From Clostridiales bacterium (GTDB lineage Bacteria; Bacillota; Clostridia; Monoglobales; Firm-18): a stretch of 9,547 nt of DNA. The translations under genes were made by a program, and so were the position numbers. The stretch is from positions 1 through 9,547 of the forward strand of contig JAIRSR010000267.1 in NCBI GenBank assembly GCA_031255355.1. The letters are read 5' to 3'. The notes below the pieces were generated by a model that had not been told where the DNA came from, did no database searches, and saw nothing but the letters and a program-made list of their open reading frames with translations. Shown here piece after piece: positions 1-6,185 of this stretch. How positions within the stretch are numbered: position 1 is the first letter of the stretch; each line of letters begins with the position of its first letter.

Positions 1-21
1 AAAAGAAAGGAAAAGAAAAAA

Positions 22-582
22 ATGAAAATTAAAACTAAGGACATTGCCGTAACAGCGTTGCTGACGGCGATCGCGATTCTGATTCCACTGGTTGTTCCCG
101 TAAAGGTGCTAATCCCGCCGTTCAGCGCGACGCTTGCCTCGCACGTGCCGCTGATTATCGCGATGTTTATCAACCCGTTTGCGGCAATCTTTACGGCGCT
201 CGGCTCGGCGCTCGGCTTTTTCTTCGCCCTCGGCCCCGTCGTGGCGGCGCGGGCGGCAATGCACGTGTTCTTTGTGGCGGCGGGCGCTTACATGATTAAA
301 AAACGCTGTAATTTCTTTCTTACGGTATTCGCGACCATGATCATTCACGCGCTCAGTGAGATGCTCATTGTCTACCTTTTGTTCGCGTTTTTCGGTCAAA
401 GTAAGATTATCGGCAGCAATACCATGATGTATGTGCAGAGCGTCATAGCGGCGGGAACGTCCGTTCACCATTTGGTGGATTACTTTATCGCCATGATGAT
501 TTGCGTACCGCTGTCACGGCAAAGCGGCGGTATGATCGCGCCTGTTTCATTGACTTTCAAAAAGACTACGGCGGGAAAGTAG
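22..582 (+). CDS. ECF transporter S component-like integral membrane protein (substrate not assigned)
   Basis: A 186-residue, very hydrophobic protein with about five or six predicted membrane segments (roughly residues 9-30, 41-70, 72-92, 97-124 and 148-164) and a short Lys-rich N-terminus. The opening (TKDIAVTALLTAIAILIPL), the size and the helix pattern match the substrate-binding S subunits of energy-coupling factor transporters. These capture a vitamin or other micronutrient and dock on a shared EcfA/EcfA'/EcfT module, usually encoded elsewhere; no such module lies here. The stretch ASHVPLIIAMFINP (residues 39-52) recalls niacin-type S components, but I cannot settle the substrate from sequence alone. 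The ATG at 22 follows an A-rich leader with AAGG at 7-10, a weak and rather distant SD. The window starts 21 bases upstream, so promoter or riboswitch control cannot be judged. Family call is fairly sure, substrate unknown. Confidence 0.75.
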   Translation: MKIKTKDIAVTALLTAIAILIPLVVPVKVLIPPFSATLASHVPLIIAMFINPFAAIFTALGSALGFFFALGPVVAARAAMHVFFVAAGAYMIKKRCNFFLTVFATMIIHALSEMLIVYLLFAFFGQSKIIGSNTMMYVQSVIAAGTSVHHLVDYFIAMMICVPLSRQSGGMIAPVSLTFKKTTAGK

Positions 583-602
583 CCGCATCCCCCCCGCAAG
601 GC

Positions 603-629
603 AAAAAAAGACGGCGGATTGCTCCGCCG
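603..629 (-). terminator. Rho-independent terminator, minus strand
   Basis: A 7-bp GC stem (612-618 pairs with 623-629, loop TTGC) is followed, on the minus strand, by TCTTTTTTT. On the plus strand there is no T run after the hairpin, so it points toward the membrane-protein gene, not away from it. It would end a transcript that starts to its right. Confidence 0.6.
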
Positions 630-650
630 CCGGATCAAAGGGGGGTCGGC

Positions 651-678
651 GCCGAACGTTACGGTTGTAACCTTCGGC
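651..678. repeat. Imperfect palindrome / hairpin
   Basis: GCCGAA (651-656) pairs with TTCGGC (673-678). After a single C/C mismatch, GTTAC (658-662) pairs with GTAAC (667-671) around a GGTT loop. It sits in the middle of the candidate minus-strand transcript and in the leader of murT on the other strand. Structured RNA or an operator are both possible. Confidence 0.55.
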
Positions 679-727
679 ACAGATGTATTTTGTGAGGTCA
701 TTCATAAGTATTCCCCTGCGCGTAAAT

Positions 728-755
728 ATTATACACATATGATACGGGTTTTCCA
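728..755 (-). promoter_or_regulatory. Putative sigma-A promoter of the small minus-strand transcript
   Basis: A perfect TATAAT is read on the minus strand at 728-733. A -35 candidate TGGAAA (750-755, four of six consensus bases) lies 16 bases upstream. It sits in a short AT-rich island in otherwise GC-rich DNA. The expected start is near 721, just before the AGGGG SD. The same island also offers TATTAT and TATGAT on the plus strand, so it could serve murT too, but no good plus-strand -35 is visible. Confidence 0.45.
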
Positions 756-835
756 CTTGAATTACAGCCGTTGGTGCGGAATCCGCAGAAAAGCGCGGAC
801 GGTTCCGGCGGTTCACGCTGTGCGACGAAAGGTAC

Positions 836-2176
836 GTGGTGTCAGTTATGCGTAAAATTTTAGCGGTTTGGGTCACAAAGGCGTTGATTCTGCTCGGGAA
901 GTTGGCGGGGAAAAAAGGCTCGTCCACGCCCGGCGCGGCCGCGCTCAAAATATACCCGGATATTTTGCGGGATTTGTCGTCGCAGGTGCGGTGCGATATT
1001 ATTGCCGTTTGCGGCACGAACGGCAAGACGACGACAAACAACTTGCTTTGCGCCATGCTTAGCGCACAGGGGAACAAGGTGGTCTGCAACAGGGTCGGCG
1101 CGAACATGCTGGAGGGGGTAACGACGGCGTTTGCGGACAGCGCGGACTTGTTCGGCAGGATCGACGCGGATTACGCCTGTATTGAAGTGGACGAGATTTC
1201 CACCGTGAAAGTGTTCGGGCATCTTACCCCGCGTTATATGGTGATTACCAATTTGTTCCGCGACCAACTTGACCGCTACGGTGAGATCGATATTACCGTC
1301 GATTACCTTTCCCGCGCGGCAGCGAGATTGACAGACGCCGTTCTGATTTTGAACGCCGACGATCCGCTGGTGACGGCGTTCGGCAAAAAAGCGGGCGGCA
1401 AGCACGTTTATTTCGGCATTGGCGAGGATACCGGCATTGCGCGGGGGGAAACGAAAGAGGGGCGTTTTTGCGGCTTTTGCGGCGGGGAGTTGGCGTATGA
1501 CTACTACCATTACAGTCAACTCGGAAGTTACCGTTGCCCCGGCTGCGGCTTTGTCCGTCCGCGTCCCGACTTCGAGGCGGTCAACGTCGATTTGACGGAC
1601 GGCATTGCCTTTGACACGGACGGCAGGCGGATTTCCGTCGATTACCGCGGTTTTTACAACATATACAACATTCTCGCCGCTTACGCGGCGGCGCGGCAGA
1701 CCGGCGCGGATCTCGGCGGCTTACAGCGGGTGTTGGGGGAGTATCGGCCGCAAATCGGACGCATGGAAACTTTTGTGATCGGCAAGCCGGTCATATTTAA
1801 TCTGTCAAAGAACCCCGCCGGATTTAATCAGGCGATTTCCACCGTGTCGGACGACAAACGGACAAAGGATATTGTCGTCGTAATCAACGACAACGCGCAG
1901 GACGGCAGGGATATTTCGTGGATTTGGGATGTGGATTTTGAGCGTCTGGGCGAGGGCGGCGGCACTCGTCTGCTTGTCGCGAGCGGAATCCGTCACAATG
2001 ATGTAGCGGTGCGGTTGAAGTACGCGGGTTTGGACGGCTTCGAGGACATCGGCGATGTGAAAAGCGCAATTACGCGGGCGCTTGCCACGCCGTCCGAGGT
2101 GTTGTATGTACTGGTCAATTACACCGCGTTATTTTCCACACAGCGCGTTTTGAAAGAATTGGAGGGGAAGCAATGA
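836..2176 (+). CDS. murT: Lipid II isoglutaminyl synthase, Mur-ligase-like subunit MurT
   Basis: MurT works with GatD in the cytoplasm to convert the D-Glu of the lipid II stem peptide to D-isoglutamine, using ATP and ammonia from glutamine. Visible here: a Mur ligase P-loop (CGTNGKTTT, residues 59-67), the NRVGANMLEG stretch (85-94), the TNLFRDQLDRYGE motif (138-150), and a four-cysteine zinc ribbon inserted in the middle domain (Cys212, 215, 234, 237) that is typical of MurT. A C-terminal DUF1727-type domain carries NDNAQDGRDISWIWD (351-365), which holds the acidic residues thought to help activate GatD. The full length, 446 residues, is usual for the family. The start is ambiguous: GTG at 836, GTG at 839 (six bases after AAAGG, 828-832) or ATG at 848, where family similarity begins (MRKIL). 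The gene overlaps gatD by 4 bases. Confidence 0.95.
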   Translation: MVSVMRKILAVWVTKALILLGKLAGKKGSSTPGAAALKIYPDILRDLSSQVRCDIIAVCGTNGKTTTNNLLCAMLSAQGNKVVCNRVGANMLEGVTTAFADSADLFGRIDADYACIEVDEISTVKVFGHLTPRYMVITNLFRDQLDRYGEIDITVDYLSRAAARLTDAVLILNADDPLVTAFGKKAGGKHVYFGIGEDTGIARGETKEGRFCGFCGGELAYDYYHYSQLGSYRCPGCGFVRPRPDFEAVNVDLTDGIAFDTDGRRISVDYRGFYNIYNILAAYAAARQTGADLGGLQRVLGEYRPQIGRMETFVIGKPVIFNLSKNPAGFNQAISTVSDDKRTKDIVVVINDNAQDGRDISWIWDVDFERLGEGGGTRLLVASGIRHNDVAVRLKYAGLDGFEDIGDVKSAITRALATPSEVLYVLVNYTALFSTQRVLKELEGKQ

Positions 2177-2901
2177 GCGGAACTCCCATGCGGCTAACCA
2201 TCGGGCATTTGTATCCCGAACTTCTGAATTTATACGGCGACCGAGGGAACATCACCGCCCTTTCCCGCCGCGCGGCGTGGCGCGGGATTGACGTAACCGC
2301 TATCGAGTACAGGTTGAGCGACGAGATCGATTTTTCGGCGTTGGATATTGTTTTTGTGGGCGGCGGCTCGGACAGGGAGCAGTTATTGGTATGCAAGCGG
2401 CTTGGGGAAATCAAGGCGCGGTTCCAAGAGTACGCGGACGGCGGCGGGGTGGTTGCCGCCATATGCGGCGGGTATCAACTGTTGGGGCGGTATTACAAAC
2501 TGAAAAATGAAACGGTAGAGGGGCTGTCCGTTCTGGACGTGTTTACGGAAAGCGGCGAGGGCAGGCTGATTGGCGATGTGGTGATTCAGACGGACTTTCT
2601 TGAACAACCCGTCGTCGGCTTCGAGAACCACGGCGGCAGGACGTATATCGGCAGTCACGCGCCGCTGGGCAAGGTGGTCAGCGGCGGCGGCAACAACGGC
2701 ACGGACGGCGCGGAGGGTGTGCGTTACAAAAACATAATCGCTACCTACCTGCACGGGCCGCTGTTTCCAAAAAACCCGCATCTTTGCGATTACGTACTTA
2801 CCAAGGCGTTGGAAAAGAAATACGGCGCGGTGACGCTGTCGCCGCTGAATGACGACGCGGAATTTGCGGCGAACCGCTTTATCGTCAATCGGTTTGCGTA
2901 A
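2173..2901 (+). CDS. gatD: Lipid II isoglutaminyl synthase, glutamine amidotransferase subunit GatD
   Basis: A class I glutamine amidotransferase that releases ammonia from glutamine and passes it to MurT for lipid II amidation. The protein is 242 residues, close to the usual size of GatD. The nucleophile is Cys98 in AAICGGYQLLG, and the catalytic His is His194 in YLHGPLFPKNP. Other family signs are the opening LTIGHLYPELLNLYGDRGN (8-26), DIVFVGGGSDREQ (58-70) and GFENHGGRTYIG (149-160). The ATG overlaps the murT stop in an ATGA junction and has a strong SD (GGAGGGG, 2161-2167) five bases upstream, so the two are translationally coupled and made in equal amounts. The 3' end overlaps the converging minus-strand gene by 17 bases, and no terminator is seen between them. 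Confidence 0.95.
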   Translation: MSGTPMRLTIGHLYPELLNLYGDRGNITALSRRAAWRGIDVTAIEYRLSDEIDFSALDIVFVGGGSDREQLLVCKRLGEIKARFQEYADGGGVVAAICGGYQLLGRYYKLKNETVEGLSVLDVFTESGEGRLIGDVVIQTDFLEQPVVGFENHGGRTYIGSHAPLGKVVSGGGNNGTDGAEGVRYKNIIATYLHGPLFPKNPHLCDYVLTKALEKKYGAVTLSPLNDDAEFAANRFIVNRFA

Positions 2902-3604
2902 CGCCGCCGTACATATGGATACAGCGTTTGAGGGCGTTTTTCACCCGCTCCGTCGGTGCGCCGCCGCTGCGGTGGTCGAACAGCCGTGTAAACTCGGAAA
3001 CGTCGCGGTAACACGCGTCCAAACGCGCGGTTTGCGCGTCCAACAACGTGCTGTAGAATACGCGGAACTCCGCGTCATTCAGCCCGTCGGCGGCATATCG
3101 CGTCAGCGTTGCGAAGTGCGGCAGGCAAAACGCGCTTTTATCGCACTTTTGCCGGAAGTCCTTATCGGTTTTCCAAAGATACACGACGTTTTCAAAAAAC
3201 TTTACCATAGTGTTTTCCACTTTTTCGCAAACGGCGCAAGAGGAAACAAAGTCGGCAACCTCTTGGGCGCGGTGGATTGCGGCTTGCTTTTCCGTCGATT
3301 TGCGGAAAATCCCCTTGGACGCGGCGGGAGGCGCGGCTTTGAAGCGGTTGTTTTGCCATTCGCTTTGCGACTGCATCATCAGCGCGAGGGAAAGCGCGTT
3401 GCCCTGTGACGAGAGCCGCGCGAAGTGACGCTTGCAAAAGCCTTTTTTATTTGTGATGACGCGGAAGTCCGGCTCCATCATGGCGGCGCCGAGGGTGTAC
3501 TCCACCGCTTCGGTATCCAAGCCGTTCTCCAGGTCGCACAGCGGACACGCGCAGTCTTGGTCAAACGCCGCGTTAATGGGCAGCGCGTAAATTTTTTTAC
3601 TCAA
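2885..3604 (-). CDS. DUF6062-type cysteine-rich protein of unknown function
   Basis: A soluble protein of 239 residues with no signal peptide or membrane segment. It resembles the uncharacterised DUF6062 family of Clostridia, whose function I cannot give. The striking feature is an internal duplication: CPLC (20-23) followed by GFCKRHF (55-61), and CAVC (123-126) followed by AFCLPHF (158-164). In both, CxxC and CxxH are 34 residues apart, and the repeat period is exactly 103 residues, with a shared DFR at 46-48 and 149-151. Three cysteines and one histidine per module suggest two metal (probably zinc) sites; this is inference. The start is TTG at 3604, with AAAGGA ten bases upstream and no in-frame ATG nearby. 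It has its own promoter (TATAAT at 3725-3730), is divergent from the glycosylase gene and converges on gatD. Confidence 0.85.
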   Translation of the reverse strand: MSKKIYALPINAAFDQDCACPLCDLENGLDTEAVEYTLGAAMMEPDFRVITNKKGFCKRHFARLSSQGNALSLALMMQSQSEWQNNRFKAAPPAASKGIFRKSTEKQAAIHRAQEVADFVSSCAVCEKVENTMVKFFENVVYLWKTDKDFRQKCDKSAFCLPHFATLTRYAADGLNDAEFRVFYSTLLDAQTARLDACYRDVSEFTRLFDHRSGGAPTERVKNALKRCIHMYGGVTQTD

Positions 3605-3686
3605 CGGTGAACAGTCCTTTCCTATGAAATCCGTTCGGGGGAGGATTATTGCTATTGATTGTACTTATTGTATTGACAGTATTGAT

Positions 3687-3725
3687 TAGACCTGTTCGCT
3701 CACCCGGCGTGAGCGGACAAGTCTA
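3687..3725. repeat. Large inverted repeat (copy 1 of a related pair)
   Basis: Seventeen-base arms (3687-3703 and 3709-3725) flank a 5-base loop CCGGC, with two imperfect positions (one G/T-type, one C/A). The element lies between the divergent genes, from within the expected 5' leader of the minus-strand gene up to its TATAAT box. Its ends, GACCTGTTCG (3689-3698) and CGGACAAGTC (3714-3723), recur almost unchanged at 4601-4610 and 4638-4647, on the other side of the glycosylase gene. Confidence 0.75.
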
Positions 3726-3753
3726 TTATACCATACTTATCTTGTAATGGAAA
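3725..3753 (-). promoter_or_regulatory. Promoter of the DUF6062-type gene
   Basis: Minus-strand TATAAT (3725-3730) is preceded by TGG, giving an extended -10 (TGnTATAAT). TTTCCA (3748-3753, four of six -35 bases) lies 17 bases upstream. Transcription would start near 3718, inside the inverted repeat, leaving a leader of about 115 bases before the TTG start. The -35 lies next to the SD of the divergent glycosylase gene, so the two transcripts probably overlap or compete. Confidence 0.6.
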
Positions 3754-3765
3754 TAGGGGATTGCG

Positions 3766-4602
3766 ATGTTTATCAAAAATACCGGGGATTTTAATTTAGA
3801 GCAAACCTTTGAATGCGGTCAGTGCTTCCGTTGGAACAGGCGGGATGACGGCAGTTACATCGGCGTAGCGGGCGGGCATGTCATAACGGCGGCGCATACG
3901 GAGGGCGGCATACAAATTGACGGCGGCGGCGACGCGTTCCTCCGCGCCTATTTTGACTTGGAGCGCGATTACGGCAAGGTCAAACGCGCCATTTGCGGCG
4001 ACGGAGTGATGAAAAACGCCGTTTTTAGCGGCGGCGGCATAAGGCTGTTGCGCCAACAACCGTGGGAAACGCTGATTTCCTTTATCATATCCGCGAACAA
4101 TAACATTCCGCGCATCAAAAAAATTATCGCGGAAATGTGCGCGGGCTTCGGCGGGGAACTCACGCGCGGCGGCTTTTACGCGTTCCCCGCGCCGGAGGTG
4201 TTGGCGGGGCTAACGGCGCGTGATTTGGCGTTTGTCAAATGCGGCTTCCGCGATAAATATATCCTCGACGCGGCGCGGAAAGTAGCGTCGGGGGAGGTAG
4301 ACCTCAGCGCGGTATACGGCATGAGCGCGGAGGACGGCAGGCGGGAACTGAAAAAAATCAACGGCGTGGGCGATAAGGTGGCGGATTGCGTATTGTTGTT
4401 CGCGTACCAAAAATACGACGTGTTCCCCAAAGATGTGTGGATCAAAAAAACACTGCACCGTCTGTACTTGGTCGGCGAAAAGGACATCGACGGCTTTGTC
4501 CGCGAGAAATTCGGGCGGTACGGAGGTTTCGCCCAACAATATTTGTTTTATTACGGCAGGAGTTGCGCCAATGATGAGTTTGCGCTGAAGAGAACCACAT
4601 GA
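3766..4602 (+). CDS. ogg: OGG-type 8-oxoguanine DNA glycosylase / AP lyase
   Basis: Bifunctional base-excision repair enzyme that removes 8-oxoguanine paired with C and can nick the abasic site. The 278-residue protein has an OGG N-terminal domain (residues 1-95, with FECGQCFRW at 15-23) and an HhH-GPD domain (about 96-270). QPWETLISFIISANNNIPRI (98-117) is the family signature. The hairpin-helix-hairpin LKKINGVGDKVADCV (195-209) holds the Schiff-base lysine, Lys204, and FPKDVW (220-225) holds the catalytic Asp223, matching Lys249 and Asp268 of human OGG1. ATG at 3766 follows AGGGGA (3755-3760) with five bases between. It stands alone, divergent from the DUF6062 gene and separated from glmU by 172 bases. 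No convincing plus-strand promoter was found; a weak TATCTT lies at 3738-3743. Confidence 0.93.
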   Translation: MFIKNTGDFNLEQTFECGQCFRWNRRDDGSYIGVAGGHVITAAHTEGGIQIDGGGDAFLRAYFDLERDYGKVKRAICGDGVMKNAVFSGGGIRLLRQQPWETLISFIISANNNIPRIKKIIAEMCAGFGGELTRGGFYAFPAPEVLAGLTARDLAFVKCGFRDKYILDAARKVASGEVDLSAVYGMSAEDGRRELKKINGVGDKVADCVLLFAYQKYDVFPKDVWIKKTLHRLYLVGEKDIDGFVREKFGRYGGFAQQYLFYYGRSCANDEFALKRTT

Positions 4603-4647
4603 CCTGTTCGGCAATCTAAGCGTGAGTGCTTTCGCAACGGATAGGTC
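4601..4647. repeat. Inverted repeat abutting the ogg stop codon (copy 2 of a related pair)
   Basis: GACCTGTTCG (4601-4610) pairs with CGGATAGGTC (4638-4647) as a ten-bp stem if the two G/T pairs are counted as wobbles. The 27-base loop includes a small AAGC/GCTT hairpin (4618-4631). The first two bases are the end of the ogg TGA stop. No T run follows on either strand, so it is not a standard terminator. The arms and a GCGTGAG in the middle are shared with the element at 3687-3725. Confidence 0.65.
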
Positions 4648-4685
4648 CACAAAAAATTTGTTGAAAATTGCAATAAAAAAGCGTT

Positions 4686-4705
4686 AAAATATTGTTCAAT
4701 ATTTT
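4686..4705 (+). promoter_or_regulatory. AT-rich inverted repeat upstream of glmU
   Basis: Nine-base arms, AAAATATTG and CAATATTTT, are separated by TT and followed by a T and then CTT. As RNA it would be a weak all-AU hairpin with a short U run, a possible poor terminator for ogg. As DNA it sits just before the -35 box of glmU and could be a repressor or architectural-protein site. The rest of the 172-base gap is AT-rich and holds only this, the palindrome at 4601-4647 and the promoter. Confidence 0.4.
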
Positions 4706-4707
4706 TC

Positions 4708-4736
4708 TTGATTTTCATAGATTTTTTGTATAAAAT
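4708..4736 (+). promoter_or_regulatory. Putative sigma-A promoter of glmU-prs-pth
   Basis: TTGATT (4708-4713), 17 bases, TAAAAT (4731-4736). Further TA-rich hexamers follow (TATGAT at 4736-4741). Transcription would start near 4743, about 30 bases before the glmU start. Confidence 0.55.
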
Positions 4737-4774
4737 ATGATAAAATGTAAAAACAATGACGTTAAGGATGGTGT

Positions 4775-6121
4775 ATGATGTATACTGCTTTGATCTTGGC
4801 GGCGGGTGAGGGGAAAAGAATGAAATCGCGCTTGCCGAAAGTACTGCACGAGATTGCGTTTAAGCCTTTGATTTGCTGGGTGTTGGAAGCGGTATCCGGC
4901 GCGGACGGGCGAATCGTCGTAGTCGGGCACGGCGCGGACGAAGTGAAAAGCGTCCTCGGCGAAAGCGTATCCTACGCGGTGCAGGAGCAACGGCTCGGCA
5001 CGGGTCACGCCGTCGCGCAAGCGAAAGACTTGTTTCGGGACGCGCGGCGCGTTTTGATTTTAAGCGGCGACACACCGTTGATTACCCGGCAAACGCTGGA
5101 CGCGGCGTATGCCTGTCACACGTCAGGCGGGAACGCCGTAACCGTACTGACCGCGCACGTTCCGAACCCCAACGGGTACGGACGGATTCTCCGCGGCTCC
5201 GACGGCAACCTCGCGGGAATCGTCGAACACGCGGACGCAAGCGAGGCACAGCGGGCGATTACGGAAGTCAATTCGGGCATTTACTTTTTTGATACGGACG
5301 CGCTGCTGTTCGCGCTTGACCGAATCAGTAACGGCAACGCCCAAGGGGAGTACTATTTGACGGACGCAATCGGAATCCTCCTTGGCGAACATAAAAAAGC
5401 CGGCGCGTTTACGCTCGGCGACCATAACGAAATCATAGGTATCAATGACCGTGTACAACTTGCCGCGGCAAGCGAACGCATGAGGGAACGGATTATCCGG
5501 CGTCATATGGAAAACGGCGTGACGTTCCTCTCCCCGCAAACCGCTTACATCGGCGGCGGCGCAGTAATCGGCAGAGATACTATTATTATGCCCAATACCG
5601 TCATAGAGGGTGATACCACCGTCGCGGAGGGCTGTGTGATCGGGCCGAATTCGCGGATTACCGCTTCGGAAATCGGCGCGGGCAGTGAAATCAACAACTC
5701 CGTGGTTGTAGCGAGCAAAATCGGCGGCGGCGTTCATGTCGGGCCGTTCGCGTACATAAGACCGCATTGTGAAATCGGCGACAACATCAAAATCGGTGAT
5801 TTTGTCGAAATCAAAAACGCCGTAATCGGCGACGGCACAAAGGTTTCTCACCTGACCTATATCGGGGACGCGGACGTAGGCGCGGGGGTCAACTTCGGCT
5901 GCGGGACGGTAATTGTCAACTACGACGGCAGCAAAAAGCACCGCGCGACGGTCGGCGACGGCGCGTTTATCGGCTGCAACACCAATCTGGTATCGCCCGT
6001 GCGGGTGGGGGACGGCGCGTTTATCGCTGCGGGGTCTACCATTACGGAGGATATCCCGAATCACGCGTTCGCGATTGCGCGTTCGCGCCAAACGGTAAAA
6101 ACGGAATGGAAAAGAAAATGA
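4775..6121 (+). CDS. glmU: Bifunctional UDP-N-acetylglucosamine pyrophosphorylase / glucosamine-1-phosphate N-acetyltransferase
   Basis: GlmU acetylates glucosamine-1-phosphate with acetyl-CoA (C-terminal half), then couples the product to UTP (N-terminal half), giving UDP-GlcNAc for peptidoglycan. The 448-residue protein has the nucleotidyltransferase signature LILAAGEGKRMKSRLPKVLHE (6-26), GTGHAV (75-80), SGDTPLI (97-103), NGYGRI (133-138) and EVNSGIY (164-170). From about residue 250 comes a left-handed beta-helix of hexapeptide repeats (IGGGAVIG, IGDGTKV, VGDGAFI). The catalytic His of the acetyltransferase is His359 in SHLTYIGD, followed by NFGCGTVIVNYDG (373-385). Length is near the usual 450-460. 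The start is ATGATG at 4775/4778, six bases after AAGGA (4764-4768) for the first. It leads a likely operon with prs and pth, a common Bacillota order. Confidence 0.97.
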   Translation: MMYTALILAAGEGKRMKSRLPKVLHEIAFKPLICWVLEAVSGADGRIVVVGHGADEVKSVLGESVSYAVQEQRLGTGHAVAQAKDLFRDARRVLILSGDTPLITRQTLDAAYACHTSGGNAVTVLTAHVPNPNGYGRILRGSDGNLAGIVEHADASEAQRAITEVNSGIYFFDTDALLFALDRISNGNAQGEYYLTDAIGILLGEHKKAGAFTLGDHNEIIGINDRVQLAAASERMRERIIRRHMENGVTFLSPQTAYIGGGAVIGRDTIIMPNTVIEGDTTVAEGCVIGPNSRITASEIGAGSEINNSVVVASKIGGGVHVGPFAYIRPHCEIGDNIKIGDFVEIKNAVIGDGTKVSHLTYIGDADVGAGVNFGCGTVIVNYDGSKKHRATVGDGAFIGCNTNLVSPVRVGDGAFIAAGSTITEDIPNHAFAIARSRQTVKTEWKRK

Positions 6122-6185
6122 CGCGCGTCAATACGCAAGCATTTTTGCTCTATCGAATAGACCTTACGGACGGAGGTAGTATGTT

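Larger units (their letters stand above)
601..721 (-). ncRNA. Candidate small RNA or leader-peptide transcript
   Basis: On the minus strand a TATAAT box (728-733) would start a transcript near 721. That transcript would end at a GC hairpin followed by seven U (603-629), giving about 120 nt. It contains an AGGGG SD (713-717) seven bases before an ATG (703-705), a second hairpin (651-678), then the terminator. The reading frame from 705 begins MNDLTKYICAEGYNRN and has no stop before the terminator; the first in-frame stop is at 547-549, beyond it, giving 52 residues if read through. So either this is a non-coding RNA, or a short peptide whose mRNA ends without a stop, or the terminator is conditional. 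I do not recognise the RNA or the peptide as a known family. Promoter, SD, structure and terminator in register make it more than chance, but conservation is untested. Confidence 0.4.

Noticed and set aside
612..629. Hairpin as terminator of the ECF S-component gene
   Set aside because: There is no T run after it on the plus strand; the seven A lie before it, so it only works as an intrinsic terminator on the minus strand.
619..855. Plus-strand small open frame in the gap before murT
   Set aside because: No SD before its start, and it reads through hairpins and into the murT start; the minus-strand signals explain the region better.
860..1519. Minus-strand open frame of 219 codons opposite murT
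   Set aside because: Overlaps the motif-rich part of murT; Arg/Ala-rich translation with no recognisable domain.
2849..3409. Plus-strand open frame opposite the DUF6062-type gene
   Set aside because: The minus frame has the paired Cys/His motifs, an SD and a TATAAT promoter; the plus frame has none of these and begins inside gatD.
3673..3678. Perfect TTGACA on the plus strand as the ogg -35 box
   Set aside because: No -10-like hexamer lies 16-18 bases downstream (that place is the GC-rich palindrome), and the nearest TATTAT is about 45 bases away.
3653..3685. Recurrent TATTG motifs (3653, 3666, 3671, 3680) as a binding-site array
   Set aside because: Spacing is irregular (13, 5 and 9 bases) and the motif is short and AT-rich, so chance is a sufficient explanation.
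4601..4647. Palindrome as the ogg terminator
   Set aside because: The loop is long and no T run follows on the plus strand; similarity to the element at 3687-3725 suggests a different origin.
5123..6091. Minus-strand open frame of 322 codons opposite glmU
   Set aside because: It is a shadow of a well-supported gene: GC-rich codon use keeps the antisense frame open, the protein is Arg/Asp-rich and low in complexity, and there is no SD.
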